Of a stretch of 64,000 nucleotides of DNA, positions 46,601 to 61,600 are shown piece after piece. A model generated the notes under the pieces. The model was not told the DNA's origin, made no database searches, and worked only from the letters and a program-made list of their open reading frames with translations. Both the position numbers and the translations under genes were made by a program. Where the stretch lies: contig NW_005434637.1 in NCBI RefSeq assembly GCF_000315625.1, forward strand, positions 567,013 through 631,012, in the 5' to 3' direction. This DNA is from Guillardia theta CCMP2712. Its lineage: Eukaryota; Cryptophyceae; Pyrenomonadales; Geminigeraceae. Every line of letters starts with the position of its first letter. Position 1 is the stretch's first letter.

Positions 46601-49600
46601 TTATCACCTGCCACGATTTGCCAAGAGAACTTAGCAATTTCGTTGGTTCCGAGGGGAGTCAGACTACCGCTGAGCTTGAGTCGCTCCTTCACATTTTGCT
46701 TTCTTGCACTAATGCCATTAATTGTCACTCCAATGAGATTACTCCATCTTAGATTCGATGGAGTAGCGAGCAACCGACGGCGTATTTGACTATCAGGTGC
46801 AATTACCTGTACATCAACATATGTGGATGACGTGCGTGGACCGGGTTCTTTGATTGCAAGAACAGTGAATCTATAGGAATATCCCACTTGCAGGTTTCCA
46901 GACGGAATAGTCAGGGTAGGGGTATCTAAATACATTATTCCATCTTTGTCATCAAAACAAAACGGCAGCACACCAGAGTTTTCGACACATGACCATTGAA
47001 AACTCCACGCGTCAGGAGTGAAATCGGGGTCATAACTGTCGGATGCATCCAAAACCAAGAACTCATCTGATGTAATCATGTTCTTCGCTCTCAGTTTCGC
47101 CTGGACAGGTTGCCCTATGATAAATAATGTGACATTTTGCTCGCCGTATAATTCAGGTGCTTTAGACATGGAACCACGGAGGTTTAGGATATATGTGTTG
47201 CCCACAACAAGAAACGAGTTGTCTACATAAAGCTTGCGCGAAAACATCGTTGCACTATCGAGGGGAAACTTAGAATCAGAAACAATCCTCCATTCGAAGA
47301 AAAGATTTGTGTCTTGTGATACGTTGGAAGACATTGTCGATGTGTTGCATGGCGGCAACGCTGAATATCCCTCCACAGAGAATCCTTTTTCCCTTGTGAC
47401 AGATTGGATATTCGATCCAAGTATGTATACCTTAGGCAAGGGGTACTGTGAGACAAGAATAGGAATTTCCTGTTCAGCAAATTGCTCCAGAAAGTTTGTG
47501 ATTCTCAGAACGAAAGTATACGATGTCCCTGGCGAAAGAAGACTGTTTGCAATCGAGACATTCGCAACTGAACCTACCAGTGTCAAGTAAGATGTAACCG
47601 CTTCTTCATTTGGTATTCCTGGCCTTACTCCCCACAGGAATGTCATTTTTCGACCGGCTCCTCCATAGGACGCCGTAGCATCCAATACAATATCTTCGCA
47701 CATGCCGTACATTTTTGCTGATCGCACCACAATAGTGGGTTTCGGCGATACAAATGGAACTTGTACTGGCGCTCCTCCGTTGGTGTAGTAAGCAACATTT
47801 GCAGCGTCTCGAACTCGACTGCTTCTCAGTTCAACCATACTTCCAATGGCTATAGATGCCCCTGGTCCAAGAAATATTTCAAGGGAATCATCAGCAGGCC
47901 AGAAGCATGTTGGATTGTCACCTAAAATTGCAAGTGTTGCGTCTGATAGAAGAAACACACATGAAGTTGTTCCCACGATGTTTGCTTTATTTGTCGATTG
48001 ATCAAATTTGGCTGTGATCTTTACTCCAGATGTAGAGAATCGTACCTCTGTCATTATGGGAGCAGGCCGTTTTTGCACAGTGACCTCGAAGGGTGAACCG
48101 AGGGTTTGATTTCCATCCAAGTAAATATTTAGCCCAGCGACTCCAGGCACGTCGCAGAAGTAATTCAAGCACCAAGAATCAGATGGCGGAAGTGAGGCAA
48201 TCAACCACTCATAGTAGCATGTGACCGCTGGATACTCTGGTGTTGTACTTTTCCCTTCTAATTTACTTGAAAGGAGCGCCTCTGCCTCAGTCCAACTCAG
48301 GGTTTTTGAATTGCCATATGAATCTTTCACGGCCAAACAGACTGTGCTGTTCGTCAGAGCAACAGCTGTACTTGTGCCAGTCCCAGTAGCATAACTTGTT
48401 AATGCATTTTGTGAACCAGACACAACATTCAGAAGGAAGGGAGACGATGGAAAGCCTTGTACACTCTGATCGGCCAGCACTCTCTCTACATAAATTTGAT
48501 ATTGACCTATCGCAAAAAGATTCACTGCAAAAGAATCTCCGGCTCCGCTGTTCAATGCAAAGCTTGACTGAGCTGTTTCTGGTCCAACAGCTCTTACACT
48601 GATTGTAACAGCTTCATTCTGATTTGTATTACCATAGGTATCTCTCAACGTGATAAGAAAGGAATTCTCAAGACCAGCTGTAGCAATGGACCCACCTACG
48701 CTCTGAAGGCTAGACGCTTGTAAATCAATGGAAGCTGGCGATATTGAAGTAGTAAAGGGAGCTCCGGATATATCTACTGCAACTCCAATTTCATTTTCTA
48801 ATTTGATAGCAAACGTGTAATTGGCTGCAGCGGTGATCAAGTAACTGATTGTGGGTGCCGACGAAGACGATTTGACAATTCTTGATTGTATTGGGCAAGC
48901 ATTTGATGTTGTGCAAATGGGAAATACGATCGAATATTGTCCGAAATTGACGAGATCGCCATAGACTATCTCGTTGTTGTATTTGTCGAATGAATACAGA
49001 CTAATGCTTGACTCAACACCTGCAATGCCCCCGCTCAGACCAGTTCCTCGTGCATAACAATTAGGAGGATAAGGAAATCCTGGGCTTACTTGCACTCTGA
49101 TTCCTCGATAGTTTCTAATAAGTGACTGTTGATACAGGAGATTGATCAAATACAACCCTGATCTGGGTGCGTTGAAACTGAATTTGAACAAACCTCCCCT
49201 GTCAGTGCACACTGAGCTCTGACATGTCTCAACTACAGTTGTATTGGTTGCAACAGGTCCCTGCAAACTTATAGTGAAATTGTTTGTATAGGCAACATTT
49301 TTGAATGGAATGATAACTCCATCTTTGTTCCGGATTTGTACACTGAAGGTTTGCACTCCTACACTACCATATATATCAAGCGACTGTGTAAACGGATCAT
49401 AGTTTAATGATTGAGAGATGATGTCAAACTGAGATGGATCCGGAGCGCCCAAGGCAGAAAGTACAGAGATATTGTACGTGTTCAAGCTTTTTCCACCCCT
49501 AAAGATTTCCAAAGAAAACTTAACAGCTTGATCTGCTGCATAAGTGAAGATCTGTTTACTATTTTGAATCAACAGTTGTTCAGACAAAATGACCGAAGGA

Positions 49601-52600
49601 CTGAAAACGATAACTTGATGATTAACCTGATCTTCAGTAGCGATCCCTGCTCTGACATTTCCAAAGACATCTGTGCTGAAAATTTCAAAAGAGCCTGCAA
49701 CTCCAACAGGTGCCCCGTTTAGCCCAGGTCCACCTGCAAATGCTGACGTCGGCAAACCCGGGACTACAGTGATCTGACTGCTATCTCCGACTTGTAACCC
49801 GGATGTTGTTACTCGAATGGTATATGCTGCAGCTCTTGTCAAATAGTACAGCGCAGAAAAGATTCCGTTTGAAATTATTGGAGTAGCAGTTACCGTCTGC
49901 ACTTGATTTGAATCCGAGAGCATTGTGAGGAGAGAGGCAGAGAACGTATCGGTGTTGATTGTTCCGACTTGATTTCCGTATGCGTCTCTTGCAGTAACAG
50001 AAAAGCTTCCTTGAATGCCTGCTGTGGCAATTGAGTTAGATACGACTAGCGTACACGCAGAGGCTGCAATCAGCCCATATTGCACTATGAAAGTTTTGGG
50101 CTGTGTCGGTACAGAGTTCACAGAGATTGTCAATTGGTAGTTTCCAGAAATGGTAGGCGAAAGAGTACTCTGATATGTTCCTGAGCCTGCTGGATTCAAA
50201 GTCAGGGAGATCGACCCTTGATTTCCTGTATCAGCAGCTGTGTAGCTGATCAAAGCAGTTACTTGAGCAAGGTTTGGTACTAGATTGAAATATGAATCTC
50301 GAACATAGATCTGGAGATTAGTCGATTCTCCCGCCATGATTGATTTGAATAAATCCAAGGCCTGTCCTCCCACAGTAATGAGTGTGTTTGTTGCATTTAA
50401 AATCGCAGCATTCGTGATCAACTGCTGAGGGACAAAATTGATAGGGACTCGGTTCACAGAGACCGAGATACTGTATAATCCAGCCTTTGTAATGACATAC
50501 CTGCAAGGCACAATGTCAGGCCATCAAAGTTTGCAAAATAGAAATCAATCATTACCCCAGCATTCGTGCACAAGCTTTGGGGCACAAATTAGATGTTATA
50601 TCGGTAGAACATGGAATCGTTGTACGGCTACAATAACCCTTCGATGCGTTCACCCACGGAGTGATTGCAGTATCGTTGGAGTCTCTTGCCAAATCTGGGC
50701 TGAATAATACGACGAATACATCTGTTCCGTCCACCACATTGTTGTTGAACTCATCCCTAGTGAGGATCCAGAACGAGCTGAAGACCCCTGCAGTACTTAC
50801 AGACAGTGATGAACCACGAAGTTCCGATCTTGACGCACAGGTGATCCCACCAGTCACTCTCAACGAGTATGGACTTCCCAATATGTGAATGCCACTTCTC
50901 CTGATGGAGACCTTGTAATAGTCCTGCGAGCAAAAATCAGGTGGAGTGTTGAGGCAAAGGGCGAACTTCGTACCGCACTAACAGTGGTCCTATAGGTAAC
51001 GACATATTGCCCATTGTACTGTGGAGAAACAGCAGAAGAAGATGGATTATTCAAGTCTTCCACCTTGATTAAAATGTCAGTGCTAAAGAGCAACAATTCA
51101 AATCACAACAATCGTACATTTGCGAAAAGAAACGGTGGTCCGCCGATGAGAACATTGAAGAAAAGGCCTCCAGTTGTCAAACTGAAAGTTGGCAAGTGAG
51201 TGATATAATCAAGAAGACGAGATGAAAAATACTTGTTGCCGAAAGAGTCCTTGGACTGCACTGTAAATGTAGATGTCAAACCTGCCCTCCCATTGGTCAA
51301 AGAAGTCCCATAAGCAACCGATAGAGTGGCATCGGGCAAGCTTGGGTTGACTAAAACAGCAAATGGAGAACCTTGACTGTGGATGAAAGTAGAGTTCTGC
51401 AGACTACCGACATCCATCAAATAATTCCCAGATCTGGTCAAGAGCCATTGCGTTCGCCAACCATCATCAACGCGAGTTGGTGCAAATGTGATCGAATTGT
51501 TTGCCTGCAACATGAGTTGTAATCTTGTAACCAATGTCAAGTCCTGAATTTGCCTCGTAGGGTTTCCAAACGAATCTCTTGCTAATGTACTGAATGTTGC
51601 CGTTTCTCCAGCTACAGAGCCTGTAATTCCTGGACCATTGCTTGTGCACATACGAAAATCTACCGAACCTGGAACTACCTCAATGACATTGGGTAATCCG
51701 ATTTTTACGCCTCCAAGAGTGACAGACAATCTATAGTTTGCAGCAAAGGTTGCTTGGAAGAAGACAAAATACTGCAATTCATCCACAACGTTTGTCGTTG
51801 CTAACTGTACAGCGCCCGAAGCAAATTTGCATGTGGGTACATTTCCAGAAGCACATAGAGTATCGTTTACATATAGCAAAAAGGGGTCACTTTCTCGACC
51901 TGCTCCCCCATAGACTTGAATATTGCCTGATACGTCTCGAGCATATACTCTGAAGTCCTGCAATATCCCGGTAATAATGCTCTTTCTATTCCAGTCAACA
52001 GTGGTCCTTGACGTAACTGTGGCCCCAGGCAAGATACGAAGGTTGAATGGACTGTTGCTGATATGGGCAGTAGTTGTTCTTGATACAACTTCGACCCATA
52101 CGACAAATATTCCAGCGGTTGACAATCGCGGGACAAACGAAAATGTTCCATCGTTGTTGTCGATCACTGGAATGCTGGACGAAGAAACCCTAACATTGAT
52201 TTTGACTCCTTGTATCTGAACATCTTCTCCCAAGAGCGGCAATCCTGAGCTATCCCTGCAGAACATGAATCAGCACACACGATGATACAATCGCACACTT
52301 GTAGATACCTGGTTTGGACCACGATTGGATCTACAGAATCAGCACTTCGAAACATGTATGAGCTGCCGACCATTGTCGATTCTAGAGGAGAAACTGGTCC
52401 GACGTTGCTGATGCATTCCACTCTAAAAGGACTCTTGAGAATTCCTCGCCCATCAGGGGTACAGGTATCCGGTGTTACACATACCTCGGTTAGGATGACG
52501 GATAATTGATAAAACCCCAGACTTGAAAGCACGTAGCTGAAAGTGTAAATTCCATTTCCTTCGAATGTTGCATCTGTCTTTTGTCCCTGATTGATGTACC

Positions 52601-55600
52601 ATGTGAATCTTGACAAGTCGCTGGTGATGACATTTCCGTATTTATCAGACTGAACGATTGAAATTGTTGATGTCTGGGTCTTGGCCGTGCTGCTTAGCCC
52701 TGTTCCTTCAGCATAGCAACTAGGAGCATAAACAGCATCGGGTAACATCCGAATTGCAAATGGTGAACCGGAGATAGGAACTGAGGCTGCATTGATTATC
52801 ACGTTCACTTTAAGCGACCAATCTCCACTCCTCGTGATGGTGGACATTACTTTCCAAGCCTTGTCAGCAACTTGATAAGTTGGAGAGTACGTAATTACTG
52901 TTTGCTCCTCCCCAATAAATGCTTGTTTCTTACTCATCGACAGGTCCAAGACCGAATTTTCTGCTGCAAGATTACCAAATCTGTCACGAATGAATATCAA
53001 CATATTCTGTATAGTCCCTGCTGTAGACAGCGACAATGGTAACGTGGATCCTGATAGCGCATCAGAGGTTCGAACAGTGCATTTCGACAAATCTACAACA
53101 GAAGAAGTCACAGAAAACTCTGCGGGGCTCCCGCGAATGTTGATTCCAGATAGTTGTATCATGACGTTGTACCGTCCTGTTTGGGTCAAGAGAGCTTGCG
53201 CAGTGAAAGTTCCATTAAGATTATTCAACATGCATCCTTTTGCAGAATAGCACGGAATTTCTATATTCAGAGAATTCACCACTTTGATTGAAAACCTGAT
53301 AGTGGTGGAAGAGAAGGGATCGTACTCACCAAGGTTACCGTATAGGTCTCTGGTCTGAATGAAAAAATTTTGCACAGATCCAGCAGTAGCTATAGTCAAT
53401 GCCTGGTAAGTACATCCTTGCGCTACTATAGGACCTGGGCTGACCTTAATAGTTCTCGGTGAACCTGGAAGATTGAGAAGTTGTGGTCCATATATCACTC
53501 TCAAAGTGTACGAGCCAGCAATCATTAATACGAAAGTACATTCGTATGTGCTCGTTCCAAATGCACAGGTTCTATTCATCATCATCGAGCCGACAGTATC
53601 GTATTGGGCTACAACGAAACTTTCAGTTTTCTCCCAACCCTTCGAAAAAGCAAACAAATCTGGCTTATTAGAACCACTGCCATCTCTTGCTTGAATTGAG
53701 AAAGTTGTAGTAACACCAGCAACAAAGAAAAATGGTATTGCAGGCTGTACAACACAGAGATTGGGATCTGTCGCTGCAGGAATCACATACATTTGTAAGA
53801 TTCCATTCAATGCATCTTGTCCCCAATACAGCTGAAGGTTGTATTGCCCCTTATCGGCAGGCTTCCATGAGATGATGTATGTGCCATTGACGTAGTCCTG
53901 AAAGCTAAAAGTGATTAGAACCGTTGACGGGCTTGACACAACACTTGCACTGAACACGAGACCTCCATCTGTCAGATTGTTAGAAAATCTGTCTCTGGTT
54001 ACAATGATAATATTGCTCCGATCACCAAGTTGTACGATATTGAAGTCTGAGAATGTGATGCTGAACAAAGTTTTTGTGATATCAATAGCACTTGGAAGAA
54101 CTGAAAATGCAAGTGGCGAGCCAACTATATTGAGTCCTCCCAAGGTGGAATTTATCACGTAGTTGCCTGACACCGTCAATATAATTCCCACTTCATACGT
54201 AAACCGCGCAAGGGCATTCTGTTGTGCGACCAGCAGTAGATTTGGATTGCAAGGTTCTACAGAACAAACCCTTTTGATGTTCAACCGTACAAGATAAGGC
54301 AGAGTCGAAATGTAATTATTTCCAAAGACATCTCTCAAGTCAACTGCAAAGGTTGATGAGACTCCAGCCGTCATCGAAGTAGATTTGGAATACAATCGCG
54401 ATGTGCTTGAAGAAGGTTGATTAGAAAACACAGTAACGTTGTACGGACTTCTGCCTACCCTACTGCTATCAGACAATAATATGTTCAACAAATAAGCACC
54501 AGACCGCGTGACGACGTAACTTGCTACATGCATGAAGTTTGTGTATACTATGCTCACAGGGACAATCGATGGGCCAGTCAGTTGTGACACGATAACATGA
54601 GGTGTCTGGTCAGGCTGATACCTGATAGCATTTCCGAAAGCATCAAATGATTGTACATTGAATGTTGAGAGTACTCCTGCTGTTATTGTCAGCAAACCAT
54701 CACCGGATACAATACTTGTCGGTCCACTGGGTACAGCTGGAACGATGGTCAAATTGTAGGGGCTCTTGTCGATAGGAAGAATCTCGTTCAAGAAAACACG
54801 AATCACGTAATTTCCAACGATATATCTCACCACACTTGCATTGTACTTCCCATTTTGCAAATCTGTCATGCGAATCTTTGGACCAGAGTCAACCGAGTAG
54901 GAGACATTATCTCCTCCACTTCGTTTGTTGATGCCTCGAAAGTCTCTGATCTGTACAGAGAAAGAAAACAAGATTCCTGCCGTCCCCCTGGTTGCAAGGT
55001 TGGCGTCTGAGTTGAATCCAGTGACCTTGGAGCGACCTGCATCTGCAGGACCAGCTTCATCAACAATGATTAAAGTAAACGGACTTCCAGCAACGTTTTT
55101 GCCACTCAGTTTCACGTTAGCTGTGAGATTTGCTTTCTCATTCGGAGCCGTGAACTCAACGATGTATAGCCCGCCTATAGTTGGAAATGGTGTAACAGTA
55201 GTCACAAATACTGTTTGCAACGAAGGATTAACGATGGATATGTCCCATGTGTCAGTGCTTTGAGTCCGATCGTTTCCATATAAATCTCGAGCTTGAATAG
55301 AGAAAGAAACTACATCCGTAATGACTCCACCATAATTATCGAAAATAAGTGTCTGAGAAGGGTCTGTGAAGCCCGGGCTGAGACTCAAAACTGATATTGG
55401 AGATATCAGCTGAGATTTGTAGAAGACAGATACAGAAAACAAGCCACTTTTTGTTACTATAAGCGTTGTTGTGTTATCAGGAAATAGTTTCATCGTGAGC
55501 TGTTGAAAACTATCTACAGACCTTATGACGTAGAGGTCAAAAATGATTTGAGTCGAGGTTGATATTAGATTTCCGTAACGGTCCCGAGCGATCACAGTGA

Positions 55601-58600
55601 CCGACCTTGTCGTGCCAACTACACCAACACTGAATCCAGCAGAAAAGGATATGGATGAAACAGTTGTATTCACATCATTTGGCACCACTACGGCTTGAAA
55701 CGGGCTTCCAGAAATATGTATATCGTTCAGCAGAATTGACAGGCTATATCTGCCTGCAGCTGTCGCAGTGTACGATACTCCAAGTCTTCCATCCAAGGAG
55801 TCAGATGTTGCTGTCGAGCCAAAGCTCTGACCAACGAATGAGGAAGTGAATCTGATGTTAGACGATAGTCCAACAGTGCGCACATTTCCAAAAACATCCC
55901 TGGTGAGCACATTCACAATTCCGACTGTGCCGGCCCGCAAGGACTTCGCGAATAGATATGTTTCATTCAGATAGATCAATGTGCTCATATTCGCATCTGG
56001 AAGACCAGGGATGACATCAGCAATTGGTATGTTTGTCCCCAATGCGATCGATACGCCGTTTGCTGTTCGAATACTCAGCGACGATCGGATCTGCTTTCCA
56101 GCTGTCAGAGGCAGCCGGACTGGAATGCCGATCTCCACAAGTTGGCCCGTTGGTGTTTGCGAACAATTGCCCGACCGACTGAGAATGACTACCTGGCTAG
56201 TAATGTAATCAGAACAACACTGTACGAAATGAGAGTTTTCGAGTCTAGAAGATAGCACAGATTGCACTTGACCAGTCGATTCATTTCTAGCAACGATGAA
56301 GAATTCTGCTTGATTGTCGGTAATGTTGGACGCTGTGCCCGTCCAAATATAATCCCCGCTCGAATATCCACATGAAGAGACGAAGGAAGGAGGAAGGGAC
56401 GATAATTCTTCGCTGGAGCAAAGTCTGGTTCCAAAACTCTCACAGAATTGCAATGCTTCTGAAAAATTCCTCTGCCCCGAACACAAAACTCCGGACCTGT
56501 TCTCACACATTCCATGCAAGTTGGGACGACATAAAGCAGACTCAGTGCAAGATAGATCGTTGATCGTCTGCCATTTGAGAAGATTACAATCAGTAAATTG
56601 TCTTGGCGTGAATGTTTGTAGGAGAATATTGCCATCTAGTCCCATCACTTGCGTAACTTTGTACGGCTGTTGAACATTGAATGATGCAGCCACTGAATAT
56701 GAAAATTCTATACTCGCGTCGCCAGGAATTTGAGTCGTACTCAAGAATCGCACATGCAGTATAGTCTGTGCACCAGTCGCGACTAAATCAGAGAAAATGG
56801 AGACGTCAGTTATAAGTGGGATCGAAAAATTCATCGCATTTGGAAGAAAACTACTTAGTCTGCCTTCCAAAGCAACTTGAACTGGATACTTGGGAATAAA
56901 GTGTTGGAGAAATTCACCAGGCTGCACGATAGCCACGATTGATGTGTCTGCAATCCAAGAGACATCAAAGCAGTAAGTCTCGCCAATGGTTGCTTTCACT
57001 GTTGTAGGTGGATATATTCCAAAGTTCCTTCCCGTTATCGTCACTTGACCAGTAAACTTCGGGTAGGTCTGTCCAGCCAAGGCAGGTAGAACTGTAGGGG
57101 TAATATTCAAAGCCTCTGGAGCATCGTAGGTGAAATGCGATGAAAATTCATTGCAATTGGATACGTTCTGATATTGGATGAAGAATAAATCAATACCTTG
57201 TCCCAGGCCAGGATGAGTCAAACATGTCACTGACGAATCTGATGTCCATTCAAATCTTTCACAGGATGATCCTGCATACTTCAGCGCAACATTCTGGCTG
57301 TAATCAACAGTTCCGAAGTTGCTCCCAGAGATCGTGACGAGTTGTTTTCCTCCAGGCGGTCCATTTGTCAACTTTGTCGAGCTAATGCAAGGAGTGGAAA
57401 AATTGAATAAAGCTTGTGCAGTGCTTTGAAGCTGTATTATCGTTACAAGCGATGAAAGTTGAATACCCTGCCCCGCTCCTAGTTTGCAGGAGACTTGGGT
57501 ATCAGAATTCCACAAGGATGCTTGGCAAGATGTACCCCCACTCCGTATTGCAACTGAAAACGAAGACCGACCAAGAGAAGCTCCATACATGGAAAGAATG
57601 TCTCCTCCGACAGCGACAACAAAGTGAGAACATTTGGACTCATTTGTGACATTCAGCAAAGATTTGCAGGAAGGTTTGAAATAAACCAAGTTGAGCTCTG
57701 GGGGCTGATACGAAAAACTTTTGGATTGTGTTGAGATTTGATTCATGATAGTGGTTACAACATCGCTCGAATCAGGAATCCCATGTGGTATGACGCAAAA
57801 TATTGAGCTATCTGATTTCCATGAAGTCCCCTCTGACGCGGTGTAACCAAAACTATTCTTCAAACTCGAATCAAAATATCCCAAATTCCTGCCAGTAACA
57901 GTGAGATTGCTACGCCAGGAATAAGATTGATGTAAAGTTTGATCGAAAGAGAATTGATTTACACTGGTTTCAACTCTTATTCCCGAGGTTATTGATGCAG
58001 CAAGGTACTTGCCAAGTCCTTGTACTGCTCGCAAAGACATTGACGAGTCTGATAACCATTCAGTTGCGGTGGCCGAGCTTCGTCCAAGGCGAGAAGAACT
58101 AGAATAAGAACTTCCAAGACCGAAAGATACTCCTTGAGCTTGAATTATTACTGTGTGAGCATCTGTTGGAAGGTTTGAACGGTTCACTAGCATTAGCTTC
58201 CCTGCTTCATACCCATAGCCATTGGTTAGAGTTCCAACTTGATTCATGGATGTTAGAACTATCTGCTTGGATCCTCCAGAGCCGGTGCTTGTTGAAAGTG
58301 TCATTGATGAATCGGAATACCATTGAGTCCTTTCGCAAGAGGTACCTCCCCCTCTACCTACAGCACTCAATGCCCGCATCCCAATAGAAGACCCAAAGAC
58401 GTCTTGCTTCCTGGGCTTTGCTGTGCTAAGCCATGTATCACTTGCAAGCGGGGGATTGATAAGATCATCGTTGCAACTAGCAGCAAACAGCCTTTGGAAC
58501 ATCGATAAGTTTGCAGTGCACCCGATTTCTTGCAAGCATCCAGCAAAGATTGAATCACATTCACAAACTCCATTTCTTCCATAACAATCTATCCTCTGTG

Positions 58601-61600
58601 AGGAACAGTGTGCAATTCTGAAATAATCACAATACTGACTAGAGGACTTTCGCTGGAAGACAACAGGTCTGTCGCTACTGAAGCTCTCGGTGAGTGTTCC
58701 TACTCCAAGACTCATTGTAGCTGACAACCTCAAGGATGAACCAACAACGGATGGCGATCTACATGTCATCGCAGAATTTGATATCCACTTTGAATGCTCC
58801 GCAGATGATTGGCCAACTCGCATCATGGGACTAGAAGCGAAGACCAGAAAGTTTTGACCTATGATCTCTACCTGGGAAAGCCCAACAGTTGCCAAGTTAG
58901 TCACAGAAATGTTTTCTGAGGTCATCGTTAATTTGTCAAAACTCAACACATCCGACAAACTTGAAGAAATCATAGCTGAAGTTACAGCTATAGCATGCGA
59001 TCGTGCAAGAGAGGAGGACGTCTTGCAAATAATTTCCGATTCTGATATCCATTCAGTCAGTTCGGAGGCTGTACGTCCTAGTCTGGCACTAGCACTTTGG
59101 GGAAGATATGCATCTAAAACGCGAAGAGACAACGGTGCTCTTGATAGGAAATTGGAATGATTCGAAGAAAATCCCACAACTTCGTGACGATCAAATGACA
59201 AAACATTTGACACACTACTCGTAAGCATACTGGTAGTAACCAACAGCTGTTTGGAATGACCAAAGCCCGGAGAAGCCTTGCAAGTCAAAGATGATTTACT
59301 CAACCAAGATGTCGAAGAAATGGATGACGACCCAATTGAACCACCGAGTGTGAATCGCGAAACAGATACTGACCCCATAAACCCTTCTTCTACTGTCTCC
59401 GCCAGTGAAGTAACTACTGCAGAGAGGTTCAGCACAGGACTGTTATACGAAACAGAAACGCTTGACACCTCCTTCAACACTGTGATGGCAATGACATGGC
59501 TGCCCATACCCCCTGCTACGCAGCGAGACGTGATCGCGCTGTCTGATGTCCACGTCGTCGCCTCGCTCTCGCTCCCTCCAAGCCGCCCCCTGAGCGATAG
59601 ATCCCATATCCCCAAGCCTGTCCCTGCTATCCATGTCCACATCGAGCCGCTCCCTGCTACGTTCACCCCACGCCCGCTAGATATCTCTGCATGGTCGAAC
59701 GAGTGACTGGTCATCGTCGTATCGACTTGCTCCCCAACCGTGACTGTGATTGCCATACTCGAGCCCTTACCAGGAGCTCGGCTGCATGCCACTGCGCTGT
59801 CTGAGGTCCAAGACGTTGCCTCGCATGCACTCACTCCTGCCCTCCCAGCAATCGTGTACCCTGCTTCTCCGAAATCCATACCATGAATCGTCACTGCTGG
59901 TCGCTTTCCTGACCCTGCCCGGTTCGATACCAATGAAGCGTTGGCAAGGTCACTCAAAGTAAGGTGTCCCGAGTATAGCGTCCAGTTCTGTGGGCACGTG
60001 CTCTGGAATGCCAGTAGCCGTGAATGGTCCGCGCAGCCTTGCTTGCCCAAGCAGTCTGCAAATGAAACCTCGCAGGCGCACCTGCCTTCACCTGTGCTGT
60101 TGCTCTCTACGCACTGCGTGTAGTTCACGCTGCATGTATCCCGCGCAGCATGGCTGCAACTCCCGTACAGCACTGAGGGTGCGGCGTAGGCAGCTCCTGC
60201 AGCTACGGTCCCTACCAAGCTTCCCGATGTAACAGATACCCGTAGCTCCTTCCCGATTCCTTGCGCTTGCTTGCATGCTACCATCGAGTCCGATACCCAC
60301 TCGGTGCCCTCGCAGCTCGATATCCACACCCGGCCCATTGCACTCATGTCTGCTACTCCTATGCCGTACCCTTCAAGCCTGACCTCGCCCCCACCTACAG
60401 CTGGTCCTGGAGGTCCCTGCTCGAGTGCTGGTCGTAGATGAGGGACGCTGTACGTGACGGCTTCCGTCCTGGTTCCGACTATCTCTCCCACGGTGACACC
60501 GATGCGCAATGAGCCGCCCACCCCATCAGCCATTCGACAAGCCAAAGCTGTGCTCGATGTCCACATGCTCGCTTCGCATGCACTGGATCCTGTACGGATA
60601 GTTGCCGAAGAGTCATATCCGTCAAACCAACCGAAAATGCTCAGCTGTACCCTTGTCAGGTTCGTCCAGTTAGACATATTCGTGAAGTGCGAGGCCGTCA
60701 TGTTCAAGTAGGTCCCATTCGAAACATTGCCCACAAGAAATGTGCCATTCGACGACGCTGGTGTGTTCATCAGGCTACCCGGCCACATAAACCCTTCTTC
60801 TACTGTCTCCGCCAGTGAAGTAACTACTGCAGAGAGGTTCAGCACAGGACTGTTATACGAAACAGCCTCGCTCAATGTCGAGCTCTCCTGCATCACGCTG
60901 ATACTAATCAAATGACTGCCTCGCGTGCCTATCCCTGCCTGACATGTGATCGCGCTGTCTGATGTCCACGTCGTCGCCTCGCTCTCGCTCCCTCCAAGCC
61001 GCCCCCTGAGCGATAGATCCCATATCCCCAAGCCTGTCCCTGCTATCCATGTCCACATCGAGCCGCTCCCTGCTACGTTCACCCCACGCCCGCTAGATAT
61101 CTCTGCATGGTCGAACGAGTGACTGGTCATCGTCGTATCGACTTGCTCCCCAACCGTGACTGTGATTGCCATACTCGAGCCCTTACCAGGAGCTCGGCTG
61201 CATGCCACTGCGCTGTCTGAGGTCCAAGACGTTGCCTCGCATGCACTCACTCCTGCCCTCCCAGCAATCGTGTACCCTGCTTCTCCGAAATCCATACCAT
61301 GAATCGTCACTGCTGGTCGCTTTCCTGACCCTGCCCGGTTCGATACCAATGAAGCGTTGGCAAGGTCACTCAAAGTAAGGTGTCCCGAGTATAGCGTCCA
61401 GTTCTGTGGGCACGTGCTCTGGAATGCCAGTAGCCGTGAATGGTCCGCGCAGCCTTGCTTGCCCAAGCAGTCTGCAAATGAAACCTCGCAGGCGCACCTG
61501 CCTTCACCTGTGCTGTTGCTCTCTACGCACTGCGTGTAGTTCACGCTGCATGTATCCCGCGCAGCATGGCTGCAACTCCCGTACAGCACTGAGGGTGCGG

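Noticed and set aside
59278-59706. 142-residue plus ORF and its copies within the tandem repeat
   Set aside because: It is antisense to the receptor exon; its open length follows from the GC-rich repeat codons.
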